A stretch of 64,000 nt of DNA from Saccharothrix deserti. Its GTDB lineage: Bacteria; Actinomycetota; Actinomycetes; Mycobacteriales; Pseudonocardiaceae. Shown here piece by piece: positions 38,580 through 47,063 of this stretch (positions within the stretch are counted from its first letter, which is position 1; each line of letters starts with the position of its first letter). Where the stretch lies: the NCBI RefSeq assembly GCF_009769385.1, contig NZ_VKAB01000026.1, positions 62,001 through 126,000 of the forward strand. Reading direction: 5' to 3'. Position numbers and translations under genes: made by a program. The notes beneath the pieces were generated by a model. It ran no database searches. It saw only the letters and a list, made by a program, of their open reading frames with translations, and was not told the DNA's origin.

Positions 38580-39373
38580 CTGATCATCCGCTTCCACTTG
38601 GCCGCCCTCGCCGCGTCGATGGTCACGTAGTGCGCGCCCGGCTTGCCCTCCACCGGCGGCACGCCCTTGCCCTTCACGGTGTGCGCGATCACCGCACGCG
38701 GCCGGTCGCCGACCTCACCGCCCAGCACCGCGCGCAACGCCCCGATGTCGTGGCCGTCCACTTCGGACACCGCGAACCCGAACGCGGCGAAGCGGGCGCC
38801 CAGGTCCGGCAACGGCGAGATGTCCGCCACCAGGCCGTCGTTCTGCCCGCCGTTGCGGTCCACGACGACCACCAGGTTGCCCAACCGCCGCGCGGCGGCG
38901 ACCTGGCACGCCTCCCACACCAGCCCTTCCTGCAGCTCGCCGTCACCGGTGACCGCGATGCCGAGCCCGGACCCGCCGGACAGCCGCTGCGCGAACGCCC
39001 ACCCCGCCGCGTACGGCACGCCGTGCCCGAGGCTGCCGGTCGGGAACCGCACACCGGGCACCGCCGGGCTCGGGTGGCCGGTGTAGTGGTGGCCCGCCAG
39101 CCCGTACAGCGGCGCGGGGTTCTCCGCCAACCTCCCGGACACGTGCAGCGCCGCGTACAACGCCGCCGCCGCGTGCCCCTTGCTCAGCACGACCTCCGTG
39201 CCGTCGTCCGCCGAGGCCCGGTCGAACGCGGCGACGAGGATGTCCAGCACGGACAGGCTCCCGCCCAGGTGGCACCCGGTCGGCTGGGCCGCCATGTCCA
39301 CGACCAGCCGGCGCGCCAGCACCGCCCGTTCCCGCAGCACCTCCACCGAGGTGCCTGCCAACGTCCCGGTCAT
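38576..39373 (-). CDS. Transketolase N-terminal (diphosphate-binding) subunit
   Basis: The product has 265 residues from ATG 39373. TPP/Mg motif GIAVTGDGELQEGLVWEACQ with Asn/Gly ligands (VVVVDRNGGQND), upstream GHLGGSLSV-like (CHLGGSLSVLDIL) and HHYTGHPSP. This is the split transketolase form found in amino-group carrier protein secondary-metabolite clusters. The ATG overlaps the stop of the LysZ-LysK gene (ATGA). Confidence 0.93.
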   Translation of the reverse strand: MTGTLAGTSVEVLRERAVLARRLVVDMAAQPTGCHLGGSLSVLDILVAAFDRASADDGTEVVLSKGHAAAALYAALHVSGRLAENPAPLYGLAGHHYTGHPSPAVPGVRFPTGSLGHGVPYAAGWAFAQRLSGGSGLGIAVTGDGELQEGLVWEACQVAAARRLGNLVVVVDRNGGQNDGLVADISPLPDLGARFAAFGFAVSEVDGHDIGALRAVLGGEVGDRPRAVIAHTVKGKGVPPVEGKPGAHYVTIDAARAAKWKRMIR

Positions 39374-41247
39374 CCTGCCGCCCCCGTCAACGTGATCCAG
39401 TGCCCGACGGCATCGGCCAACACGGCCCGCGCGGCCAGGTAGTCGGCCCCGGTGATCCGCTCGTCGTCGGTGTGGTCGAACGCCGAGTCGCCCGGCCCGT
39501 AGGCGACCATCGGCACGTCCCGCCACGTCGTGGCGAGCGTGTTCATGTCGGACGTGCCCTTCTTCACCAGGTACCTCGGCCGCAGCCCCTGCTGCCCGAA
39601 CGCCCGGCCGAACGCCTTGGCCAGCACGGTCGACCGCTTGCCCGCGTGCCCCGGCGTGCGCCGCAGCACCTCCACCGACGCATGCCCGAAAGAGGCGTGC
39701 ACCGAAGCGTGCCCCAGGGCCGCGGCGGTGATCGCGTCCAGGTCCGCGCCGGGCGGGACGCGGAAGTTCAGCACCGCTTCCGCCGTGTGGTGGTCGTGCC
39801 GCTGCGCGCTGGACAACGAGATCAGCGCGCTCAACGCCTCGGGCACGAGCTTGAGCACGTCGTCCCGGATGTCCTGGGCCAGTCCGACCACGGCGTCCGG
39901 CGCGGACACCGCGTCCTTGCCCGCCGAGTGCCCGGTGGGCGTGCGCACGGACAGCCCCAGCTTGAACAACCCGAAGTAGCCCAAGGTCAACGCGTCCACA
40001 CCGCTCGGCTCGCCGACGACCACCGCGTCGGCCGGGTAGTGGTCGCGGACGTGGAACGCGCCGCGCGAGGACGACACCTCCTCCTCCACCGCCCCGACCA
40101 CCCGCAACTGGTACCCCGGCGGCACGTCGCAGGCGGCCAGCACCTCGACGAAGTTGGCCAGGCACCCCTTGGCGTCCACGCTCCCGCGCCCGAACAACGC
40201 GTCGCCGTCCCAGCGCACCGGCCAGTGGAACGGCACGGTGTCCAGGTGGCCGAGCATCAGCAACCGGCGCGGCACGCCTCCGCCGACGGCCTCGCCCCTG
40301 GTCGCGACGAAGTTGCCGACCTCGTCCACGAACGCGTCGATCCCGCGCTCGGCGCACCACCCGACCAGGTACCGGGCCAGCTCGCCCTCGTCGTGGGACA
40401 CCGACGGGATGGCCACCACCCGGTTCAACAGGGTCAGCTCCGCCCGAGGCGGGCGTTCCGGCCAGAACCGGCTGGTGCCGGCCGGGTTGTGCAGGGTGTG
40501 CGGTCCGGTGATGGCGACGTCCGCGCTGCCGAGGAGCGCCAGTTCGGCGGCCCGGACCTTCTGCCGCATCCGGCCGCCCGCGTGCCCGCCGCCCTCGCCG
40601 GGGTGCACGTCGGTGATCGTCGTGGCCGGGTCGTCCTTGTCGGCGAGCAGCCCCGGCGTGCCGGTGACCAGCCGCAGGTGGTCGGCGTGCAGGACGTTGG
40701 ACAGCTCGGCGGCCAGCACGTCGGCGTCCACGTTCAGCGGCGTGCCGCCGTCGGACGCCGCCACCGGCGGTGACAGCACCACGACGTCGTAGGCGTCGAG
40801 CAGCGCACCGAGCCGTGCGACGTCCACCGACGTCACCGTGCCGATGCGGTGGTCGCGGACGATCCGCTGCTTCCCCTCGACCGACGCCCGCAGCGGACCG
40901 GCCGGGGTGGCGGTGACCAGCCCGGACGCCCCGGTGGCGGTGAACACCGCGAGCCCGTGCGCCGACAGCCCGGACCGCGCACCGGGCAGCGTGACCCGCT
41001 CGTACGCGTCCACGAGGTGCGCCATCTCCTCGGGCGTGCAGTGCCGGACCTCGTCGCCGTTGCGCAGCCGCAACATCGGCACCTCGCGCCCGATCGCCCG
41101 GTAGTGCGCCGCGATGCCCGCCGCGCCACCGGCGACGACCAGCACCCGTGCCCGCCCGGCCAGTTCGGCGACCTCGGCGAACACCGAGGGGTGCGCCAGG
41201 GTCGCGCTGCCGAGCTTCACCACGTGCAGGGCCACGCGCGGCGTCAT
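39370..41247 (-). CDS. LysZ-LysK fusion: carrier-bound glutamate kinase plus M20 releasing hydrolase
   Basis: A single open frame of 625 residues from ATG 41247, overlapping the LysY stop (ATGA). Residues 1-~262 form an amino-acid kinase domain of the acetylglutamate kinase/LysZ type (HVVKLGSATL, VLVVAGGAAG, GRMRQKVRAAELALLG). Residues ~265-625 form an M20 metallopeptidase of LysK type: GHLDTVP (His334, Asp336), GRGSVDAKG (Asp358), GAVEEEVSS (Glu389 region), VGEPSG (Glu413) and GTSDMN near the end. No stop, start or ribosome site separates them. In lysine and secondary pathways these are distinct proteins acting at the second and the last step. The fusion would couple substrate activation with product release. 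Residues for both activities look intact. Confidence 0.9.
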   Translation of the reverse strand: MTPRVALHVVKLGSATLAHPSVFAEVAELAGRARVLVVAGGAAGIAAHYRAIGREVPMLRLRNGDEVRHCTPEEMAHLVDAYERVTLPGARSGLSAHGLAVFTATGASGLVTATPAGPLRASVEGKQRIVRDHRIGTVTSVDVARLGALLDAYDVVVLSPPVAASDGGTPLNVDADVLAAELSNVLHADHLRLVTGTPGLLADKDDPATTITDVHPGEGGGHAGGRMRQKVRAAELALLGSADVAITGPHTLHNPAGTSRFWPERPPRAELTLLNRVVAIPSVSHDEGELARYLVGWCAERGIDAFVDEVGNFVATRGEAVGGGVPRRLLMLGHLDTVPFHWPVRWDGDALFGRGSVDAKGCLANFVEVLAACDVPPGYQLRVVGAVEEEVSSSRGAFHVRDHYPADAVVVGEPSGVDALTLGYFGLFKLGLSVRTPTGHSAGKDAVSAPDAVVGLAQDIRDDVLKLVPEALSALISLSSAQRHDHHTAEAVLNFRVPPGADLDAITAAALGHASVHASFGHASVEVLRRTPGHAGKRSTVLAKAFGRAFGQQGLRPRYLVKKGTSDMNTLATTWRDVPMVAYGPGDSAFDHTDDERITGADYLAARAVLADAVGHWITLTGAAG

Positions 41248-42329
41248 GGCGCCACCGCCGTGAACGGCAGACCGGTGTGCTCGGGCAGGCCGAACACCTG
41301 GTTCATCGTCTGCACCGCCTGCCCGGCCGCGCCCTTGATCAGGTTGTCCAGGGTGGCGATGGTGACGCACCGGTCGCCCTGCACCTGCGGCGCGACCTCG
41401 GCGACGTTCGACCCGACCACCGTCTTCAACGCCGGCAGGCCGTGGTTGCGGACCCGGACGAACGGCGTCCGCCGGTACGCCTTGACGTACGCGCGCTTGA
41501 CGTCGACCTCCGACACACCCGGCCGCAGCCGTGAGTACGCCGTCACCAGGATGCCGCGCGCCACGTCCAGGCTGTGCGTGGAGAACTGGAGGTCCACGTC
41601 CACCCCGGTCAGCGAGCGCAGCGCCTCGGCCACCTCGGGCCCGTGCCGGTGGCCGTGCGGCTTGTGCGCCCGGAAGTTGCCGAACCGGTCGGCCGGGTGC
41701 TCCGACGACGTCCGGCCGCCGCCGCTGGACCCGGTCTTGGCGTCCACCACCGGGTCCGGCTCGATCAACCCCTCGGCCAGCAGCGGGTACAGCGCGTAGA
41801 TCGACGTGACGGCCATGCACCCGGGCAGGTTCAGGAACCTCTCGCCGGGCGCGGCGAACTCCGGCACGTGGTAGGCGAACGGCTCGGTCCACGACGCCGA
41901 CTCCGGGTAGTGCCTGGCCGCCGCGACCGGATCGGTGAGCCGGAAGTCACCGGCCAGGTTGACCACGTGCTTGGCCCGTTCGGCCAACAACGGCATCCGG
42001 CCGGGAAGCTCACCGCCCGGCAGGCAGCCGAACGCGATGTCCACATCGGACAGTTCGGCCAACGGCCGCAGCTTCACCCCAGCGACCGCCGGGTGGTTGC
42101 GCACGGCGGGCAGCACCCGGTCCACCGGCTTGCCCGCGCTGCGCTCCGACGACAGGAACGCCAACTCCGCGTGCGGGTGGTCGAGCAGCAGCCGGACCAG
42201 CTCCGCCCCGGTGTACCCGCTGGCCCCGACCACCGCGACCCGCACCCGCTCAGCCCGCCCAGCGCGCTCCGCCTGCCCAGCCGGCTGAGCCGGACCGCCT
42301 CCCTCAGCCTGCTCGACCGACTCAGCCAA
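41244..42329 (-). CDS. LysY/ArgC-type reductase for the carrier-bound acyl phosphate
   Basis: The product has 361 residues from TTG 42329 (overlaps the aminotransferase end by 8 bp); a GTG at 42245 gives a usual-length protein lacking a 28-residue Ala/Gly-rich extension. Rossmann motif VAVVGASGYTGAELVRLLLD, catalytic Cys171 in LNLPGCMAVTS, and SSGGGRTSSEHPADRFGN, a specificity loop like that of LysY. It reduces the gamma-phosphorylated carrier-bound glutamate to the semialdehyde with NADPH. Confidence 0.92.
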   Translation of the reverse strand: MAESVEQAEGGGPAQPAGQAERAGRAERVRVAVVGASGYTGAELVRLLLDHPHAELAFLSSERSAGKPVDRVLPAVRNHPAVAGVKLRPLAELSDVDIAFGCLPGGELPGRMPLLAERAKHVVNLAGDFRLTDPVAAARHYPESASWTEPFAYHVPEFAAPGERFLNLPGCMAVTSIYALYPLLAEGLIEPDPVVDAKTGSSGGGRTSSEHPADRFGNFRAHKPHGHRHGPEVAEALRSLTGVDVDLQFSTHSLDVARGILVTAYSRLRPGVSEVDVKRAYVKAYRRTPFVRVRNHGLPALKTVVGSNVAEVAPQVQGDRCVTIATLDNLIKGAAGQAVQTMNQVFGLPEHTGLPFTAVAP

Positions 42330-43641
42330 GGCGGGCCGCCTTCTCGTGCGGCAGCGGGAACTCCCGGCCGCCGACCAGCTTGCGGATCGCGTCCGGCCGG
42401 CGCGCCACCTTGGCGAACGCGTGCCCGTACCGCTCCAGCCGCTCGTACTCGACGGGCGACCGCAGCTCCCGGCACAGCACCAGGGTGCTGCCGAGCATGT
42501 CCAGGGTGACCGGGAAGTCCTCGGGCGCGTAGTCCCGGGCCGCCGCCGGGTTCAGGCTGAACGGGTAGCCGCCGCCGAACCCCTCGCGCCGCCGGAACGG
42601 GATGTGGCACGGGATCGGCGTGTTCTGCCACTCGCGCGCCGGAACCCCTTCCGCGACCAGCAGTTCGTGCACGACCTCCTTCACCGCGTGCACGGGCAGG
42701 TCACCGAGGCCGACCGCGTCAGGGTGCAACCCGATCCGGTACATGTTGTACGCGTGCGTGCGCCCCTCGGGCACGTGCGGCGCGCTGAACAGACCGGTCT
42801 CACCGAGGACTTCGGCCAGCCGCGCGGCGTTGCGGGCGCGGATCTCGTCGTAGTACGGCAGCCGTTCCAGCTGGCTCGCGCCGAACGACGCCACGATCCA
42901 CGACATGCCGTAGTCGATGCCGTGCCGCTCCACGTACTCGACCGCGCGGGCGTGCGCGTCGGCCGAGGCGAAGAACGCGATACCGCCCTCGCCGCCGACC
43001 GGGAAGTTCTTGTCCGCCATCAGGCTCTGCCCGGCGGCGTCGCCGATGGAGCCCGCGACCCGCCCGTCGAACCGGGCCGAGTGCGCGTGCGAGGCGTCCT
43101 CTACCAGCGCCAGGCCGTGCCGGTCGGCCACCGCGCGCAACGCGGTCAGGTCCGCCGGCAGGCCGTGGACGTGCACCGGCATGATCGCCCTGGTCCGGTC
43201 GGTGACGGCGCGTTCGGCGGCGGCCGGGTCGAGGCAGTAGGTGTCCGGCTCGATGTCGGCGAACACCGGGACGGCGCCCGCCGCGACGACCGCCTGCGCG
43301 GTGGCGATGAACGTGAACGCGGGCACGACCACCTCGTCACCCGGCCGCACGCCCGCGCCGACCAGCGCCAGGTGCAGGCTGGACGTGCCGCTGGCGGTCG
43401 GGATGGCGTGCGCCGCGCCCACGTACTCGCGGTAGGCCTCGGTGAAGTCCGCGACGACCTTGGCCGGGTCGATGCGGGTGGACAGCAGCATCTTGAACAC
43501 GTCTTCCTTGGTGATGACCGGGAAGACGGTGCGGCGCAGGCCGGCGGGGATGATCGACGGGCCGTCCAGCGCGGCCAGCTCGTCGGTCACGTCCTCGGCG
43601 CGCGGCAGCGGCAGCGGCGCTTTCGGGAAGTCGGTGTTCAC
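42322..43641 (-). CDS. DegT/DnrJ/EryC1-type PLP aminotransferase of the AmCP pathway
   Basis: The product has 439 residues from GTG 43641 (overlaps the previous stop, GTGA). PLP-binding Lys211 in SLMADKNFPVGGEGGIAFF, Asp182 in LALVEDASHAHSARFDG, and phosphate-site Ser/Thr in PTASGTSSLHLAL. Fold type I, sugar-aminotransferase-like. The expected step is amination of the ketone formed by the transketolase, giving the diamino-dihydroxy-heptanoate-type product still on the carrier. Confidence 0.92.
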   Translation of the reverse strand: MNTDFPKAPLPLPRAEDVTDELAALDGPSIIPAGLRRTVFPVITKEDVFKMLLSTRIDPAKVVADFTEAYREYVGAAHAIPTASGTSSLHLALVGAGVRPGDEVVVPAFTFIATAQAVVAAGAVPVFADIEPDTYCLDPAAAERAVTDRTRAIMPVHVHGLPADLTALRAVADRHGLALVEDASHAHSARFDGRVAGSIGDAAGQSLMADKNFPVGGEGGIAFFASADAHARAVEYVERHGIDYGMSWIVASFGASQLERLPYYDEIRARNAARLAEVLGETGLFSAPHVPEGRTHAYNMYRIGLHPDAVGLGDLPVHAVKEVVHELLVAEGVPAREWQNTPIPCHIPFRRREGFGGGYPFSLNPAAARDYAPEDFPVTLDMLGSTLVLCRELRSPVEYERLERYGHAFAKVARRPDAIRKLVGGREFPLPHEKAARLG

Positions 43642-44246
43642 GCCCGCGCTCCTTGCGTGGTGAGGGCCATCCGGACACAGGCGGCGACCAAGGGGCTCAG
43701 CCGGTAGTTGAACTGCACGCCGCCGACACCGTCGTCGGCCTCGGTCTGGGTCCACATGGTGCGCAGGTCGAACGTGCCGAAGATCTTCAGCCGCTCCGCG
43801 CGCCGCCACGCGTCCTCGTCGTCGAACAGCACCGCCGCGGCCGGGCCGAAACCGAGCCCGGTCAGGTTCAGCACCACCGCGGGCGCACCGGCGGTGGTGG
43901 CGAGCAGCGGGCCGAGCCGGCCGACGTCGGCCGGACCGGCGGACAGGTAGGCGAACGCGGGCGTGCCGTCCTCGCGTGCCCGGACGCCGAGCCAGGCCAG
44001 GAACCGGCGGTGGGCGTCGTCCAGGGCGGGCACCACGACGTCGTCGCCGTGGCCGAGCCGCCGCCCCGCCAACGCCGAGTGCAGCCCCGCCGTGACGCTG
44101 TTGACCAGCGTCACGTGCGGCCGTCCGCCGACCTTGCGCAGCAGGCGTTCCAGCGCGGGCAGCTCGCGGTCGTTGCGCTCGATGCTCATGATCACACCGG
44201 AGGTCAGCACTCGGCTGAGCACTACCGCGGTGTCGAAGTGGTCCAT
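43638..44246 (-). CDS. Short DegT-like protein without catalytic lysine
   Basis: The product has 202 residues from ATG 44246 (MDHFDTAVV). It follows the DegT fold in miniature: NSVTAGLHSALAGRRLGHGD corresponds to the phosphate-site helix of the full enzyme, and GFGPAAAVLFDDEDAWRRAE plus FNYRLSPLVAACVRMAL to the post-lysine and dimer-contact parts. Where the PLP lysine should stand the sequence is LNLTGLGFGP, with no Lys; the only lysines are K38 and K154. The stop overlaps the start of the full-length DegT gene by 4 bp. I infer a pseudoenzyme partner or carrier-docking subunit rather than decay, because the frame and coupling are intact. Confidence 0.75.
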   Translation of the reverse strand: MDHFDTAVVLSRVLTSGVIMSIERNDRELPALERLLRKVGGRPHVTLVNSVTAGLHSALAGRRLGHGDDVVVPALDDAHRRFLAWLGVRAREDGTPAFAYLSAGPADVGRLGPLLATTAGAPAVVLNLTGLGFGPAAAVLFDDEDAWRRAERLKIFGTFDLRTMWTQTEADDGVGGVQFNYRLSPLVAACVRMALTTQGARA

Positions 44247-44312
44247 CGTGCTCTCCCCCAGAGAGGTAGCCCGAAGAGATGAGCCCAAAAAGATTGAGCC
44301 CAGCCCAGTGGT

Positions 44313-45185
44313 TCAGGCGGCGGCGAGGTGGCGGACGCGGTCGGCCAGGAAGGTGGCGAGGTGCGCGGCGATGTCCACGCCGTGCTGCGCGGACGACTTG
44401 GCGAACTCCGGGTTGGCGTTGACCTCCAACACCTTGAGTTCGCCGGTCCGGACGTCCTCCAGCAGGTCGACGCCGTAGAAGCCGGGGCCGAGCAGCGCCA
44501 CCACGCGGTCGCACAGGTCCCGGATCACCGGTGTGACCTCGGTCCGCCGCACGGTCGCGCCGAGGTGGGTGTTGGTGCGCCAGTCCGCCGAGCGGCGCTC
44601 GATGGCCACCACCGGCTCGGTGCCGACGACCACCACGCGCAGGTCGTGGCCGGGTTTCTCGACGTACTCCTGCACGAGGACGGGGAACAGCTTGCCCGCC
44701 GCGTCGGCGGACTCCCGGCCACCCGTCCACGCCTCCAGGCACGCCAGGTCGGTCAACCGGACCACACCGCGTCCCCAGGAGCCGCTGAGCGGTTTGACCA
44801 CGACGGGCCAGCCCAGCGACAACGCGATGTCCCGCACCTGGTCGTGGCCGAACGCGTGCAGCGACTTCGGGTGCGGGACGCCGTGCCGCCCGAACAGCAG
44901 CGCCTGCGTGCCCTTGTCGTGGCAGATGTCGATCGCCGTGCCGGTGTTCAGGGTCGGCACGCCGAGGTGGCCGAGCCGGTGCGCGATGCCCGCCGCCTCG
45001 CGGTGGGACAGGTTGCGCAGCAACGCGACGGCGGGCGGCGGCGCCGACCCGTTGAGCACGTTGCCGATGTCGGCGACGAGGGCGGTCTCGACGCTGATGC
45101 CCGCCGCGCGCAGCGAGTCGAGCAGCAGCCGTTCGTCGGGCCGCACCATCGTCACCGACAGCAGGACGTCCGGTCGCCCGGTCAC
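44313..45185 (-). CDS. lysX: LysX-type ATP-grasp ligase (loads glutamate on the carrier protein)
   Basis: The product has 290 residues from GTG 45185, overlapping the carrier stop by 4 bp. RimK/LysX ATP-grasp: NTGTAIDICHDKGTQALLFG, WPVVVKPLSGSWGRGVVRL, VLVQEYVEKPGHDLRVVVVG and GFYGVDLLED followed by LKVLEVNANPEFAKS. It forms the isopeptide bond between the substrate amino group and the C-terminal Glu of the carrier using ATP. Confidence 0.93.
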   Translation of the reverse strand: MTGRPDVLLSVTMVRPDERLLLDSLRAAGISVETALVADIGNVLNGSAPPPAVALLRNLSHREAAGIAHRLGHLGVPTLNTGTAIDICHDKGTQALLFGRHGVPHPKSLHAFGHDQVRDIALSLGWPVVVKPLSGSWGRGVVRLTDLACLEAWTGGRESADAAGKLFPVLVQEYVEKPGHDLRVVVVGTEPVVAIERRSADWRTNTHLGATVRRTEVTPVIRDLCDRVVALLGPGFYGVDLLEDVRTGELKVLEVNANPEFAKSSAQHGVDIAAHLATFLADRVRHLAAA

Positions 45186-45361
45186 TCGCCCCAGTCCTCT
45201 TCGACCTCCGGCGCGAACTCGACCGTGAAGCGACCGTCGGCCGCCCCGACGACCTCGTGCTCCTGGCCGCAGGACCCGCATTCGACGATCTCGCCCTTTT
45301 CGGTGGCCTCCGCCACCTCCAGCGCGGTGTCGCAGACGAGGCAGCTGACGGTTGCGATCAT
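45182..45361 (-). CDS. lysW: Amino-group carrier protein (LysW-like)
   Basis: A 59-residue acidic protein starting MIATVSCLVC. Two CxxC pairs (CLVC, CGSC) bind zinc. The globular domain is followed by the flexible acidic tail ending EVEEDWGE; EDWGE is the hallmark C-terminus to whose Glu gamma-carboxyl substrates are attached. ATG 45361 has GGAG upstream and is preceded by a 106-bp gap after the transporter gene. It is the scaffold on which the cluster enzymes act. Confidence 0.95.
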   Translation of the reverse strand: MIATVSCLVCDTALEVAEATEKGEIVECGSCGQEHEVVGAADGRFTVEFAPEVEEDWGE

Positions 45362-45467
45362 TTCTCTGCTCCGTTTGGTTGCTCCGGTGGCGACCACGTA
45401 CCGGCACGGCAAAACCCGCCCGGTGACGGTCGACAATTCCGATCGGGCTATTCGGTTGTGCTATGGA

Positions 45468-46730
45468 TTAACTCTCGACAGCTTCCGGAACGGCCGCCTG
45501 CGACCGCCCGGAGTAGGTGACCGCGATTCCCGCGAGCACCGCGGGCACCAACAGGAAGTAACCCGAGAAGACGAGCACGACGCTCATCACGACCAGTGCG
45601 ACGACCGTGCCCCACCAGACGGGTGAACGCCGGGGCAGCAACCGGAGGCCCGCCGCGAGCCCGGCCACCGTCACCGCGATGAAGCACGTCGACGCGGCCA
45701 GCATCACGTCGCCCAGTTCGAGGCCGAAGCCGAGGGCCGCCGCGGACAGCGCGAGGCTCAGCACGAACAGCAGGCCCAGGCTGCGGCGGGGCACCTCGCC
45801 CGCCGCGTGGCCGCGGCTCAGCCACCCGGGCAGCGCGCCGTCACGGGCCAGCGCCGCGCCGAGCCGGGACGCGCCCGCCAGGTAGGCGGTCATGGTGCCG
45901 AAGGTCAGCACGATCGCCAGGCCGGCCGTCACCGGGCCCGCGGCCGGGCCGATACCGCGTTCCAGCAGCAGGGTCAGCGGCGCGCTCGACCCGGCCAGTT
46001 CGGGGCCGAGGACCAGGGTGCAGGCCAGGGCGAGACCCAGGTACAGCACCGCGACCACGATCAGCGTGAGGATCGCGGTGCGGCGCAGGTCGCGGCGCGG
46101 GTCGCGGAACTCGCCGGACAGGTGGGTGACCGCCTCCCAGCCCGCGAAGGTGAAGAACAGCAGGCTGGCCGCGTGCCCGACGGACAGCCAGCCGTTCGGC
46201 GCGAACGGGGTGAGGTTGTCGGTGTCGGACTGCGGCAGCGCGGTGATCACGGCGACCAGCAGCAGCACCGCCAGCAGGCTGACCAGGCCGAGCTGCACGC
46301 GTCCGGAGACCCTGAGGCCGACGGCGTTGATGCCGAACGCCGCCACCAGCAGGACCGCGGCGACCGCCAGCGCCTGCCGGTCGCCGCCGCCCAGGGCGTG
46401 CGCGACGTACTGGCCGCCGACGAACGCGGTCGCGGGCGCGCCGGCGGGCAGCGCGAAGTAGAACCAGTAGCCGACCGCGCCCGAGGCGCGCGGCCCCCAG
46501 GCCTTGGCCACGAACGTGGCGATGCCGCCGCCGTCCGGGTACTCCGAGCCCATCGCGGCGAAGCTCAGCGCCACCGGGATGCAGAACAGCACCAGGCTCA
46601 TCCAGGCGATCACCGCGGCGGGTCCGGCCTCGGCCGCGGCGAGCGCGGGCAGCGCGAGGATGCCCGCGCCGAGGATGGCTCCGACGTAGATGGCCGTGCC
46701 CTGCGCCAATCCGATGCGGTGAGCACTCAT
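45468..46730 (-). CDS. APC-family amino-acid transporter
   Basis: The product has 420 residues from ATG 46730 and about twelve membrane helices. APC signature GAILGAGILALPALAAAEAG at the first helix and the FTFAGWEAVTHLSGEFRDPR loop at the sixth. It is first in the minus-strand cluster, so probably exports the finished amino acid or imports a precursor. The TAA stop lies 106 bp before the carrier gene. Confidence 0.92.
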   Translation of the reverse strand: MSAHRIGLAQGTAIYVGAILGAGILALPALAAAEAGPAAVIAWMSLVLFCIPVALSFAAMGSEYPDGGGIATFVAKAWGPRASGAVGYWFYFALPAGAPATAFVGGQYVAHALGGGDRQALAVAAVLLVAAFGINAVGLRVSGRVQLGLVSLLAVLLLVAVITALPQSDTDNLTPFAPNGWLSVGHAASLLFFTFAGWEAVTHLSGEFRDPRRDLRRTAILTLIVVAVLYLGLALACTLVLGPELAGSSAPLTLLLERGIGPAAGPVTAGLAIVLTFGTMTAYLAGASRLGAALARDGALPGWLSRGHAAGEVPRRSLGLLFVLSLALSAAALGFGLELGDVMLAASTCFIAVTVAGLAAGLRLLPRRSPVWWGTVVALVVMSVVLVFSGYFLLVPAVLAGIAVTYSGRSQAAVPEAVES

Positions 46731-47063
46731 GTCTGCGCGTTCGCCTTCCCCCGGGCCGGTTGCACCCCCGGGCGGCGCGCGGCGCCGTCCGAGTTCACCG
46801 GAGGTTAGCAAGGTGGCGAATGTCGGAACAGAGAGATGGTCGCGTTCCGATGTATTCCCCGGATATGAATGTCGGGGGCTGACCCAATTTCCCGACACGG
46901 CCCGGGTGGACGTTTTCCGGACCGCCGCCGGACCTGCCCCGACCTGGCGGTGCTGGACATTCGTGAAGCCGACCGCGGTGCGTCCGACCCGGTTCGACGG
47001 CCACCGGGGCGGCGCTTTCCCGGAAATGGATAACCTCCGCTCGCGCGGCGGATGCCTTCGGAA
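46731..47063. other. Upstream control region of the AmCP cluster
   Basis: About 330 bp without a supported gene, less GC-rich than its neighbours. It contains the inverted repeat TCGGAAC-N14-GTTCCGA (46823-46850) and a direct repeat GAATGTCGG at 46818-46826 and 46867-46875. The cluster promoter is expected here. Confidence 0.5.
46818..46875. promoter_or_regulatory. Repeats upstream of the AmCP cluster, possible operator
   Basis: TCGGAAC (46823-46829) and GTTCCGA (46844-46850) form a perfect dyad about 90 bp before the transporter start; GAATGTCGG is repeated 49 bp apart across it. The position suits a regulator site, but no regulator gene of the cluster is in the window. Confidence 0.35.

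Noticed and set aside
41248..41892. Open frame extending upstream of the LysZ-LysK start
   Set aside because: It lies opposite to the codon pattern of the overlapping LysY gene, and the ATG at 41247 has coupling and family support.
43642..44742. Long open frame upstream of the full-length DegT gene on the same strand
   Set aside because: Arginine-rich shadow of the LysX and short DegT-like genes; homology begins at GTG 43641.
36897..46730. Primary lysine or arginine biosynthesis
   Set aside because: The split transketolase, DegT pair, SDR and transporter have no role in those pathways, and no lysine-pathway homocitrate/aminoadipate genes are present.
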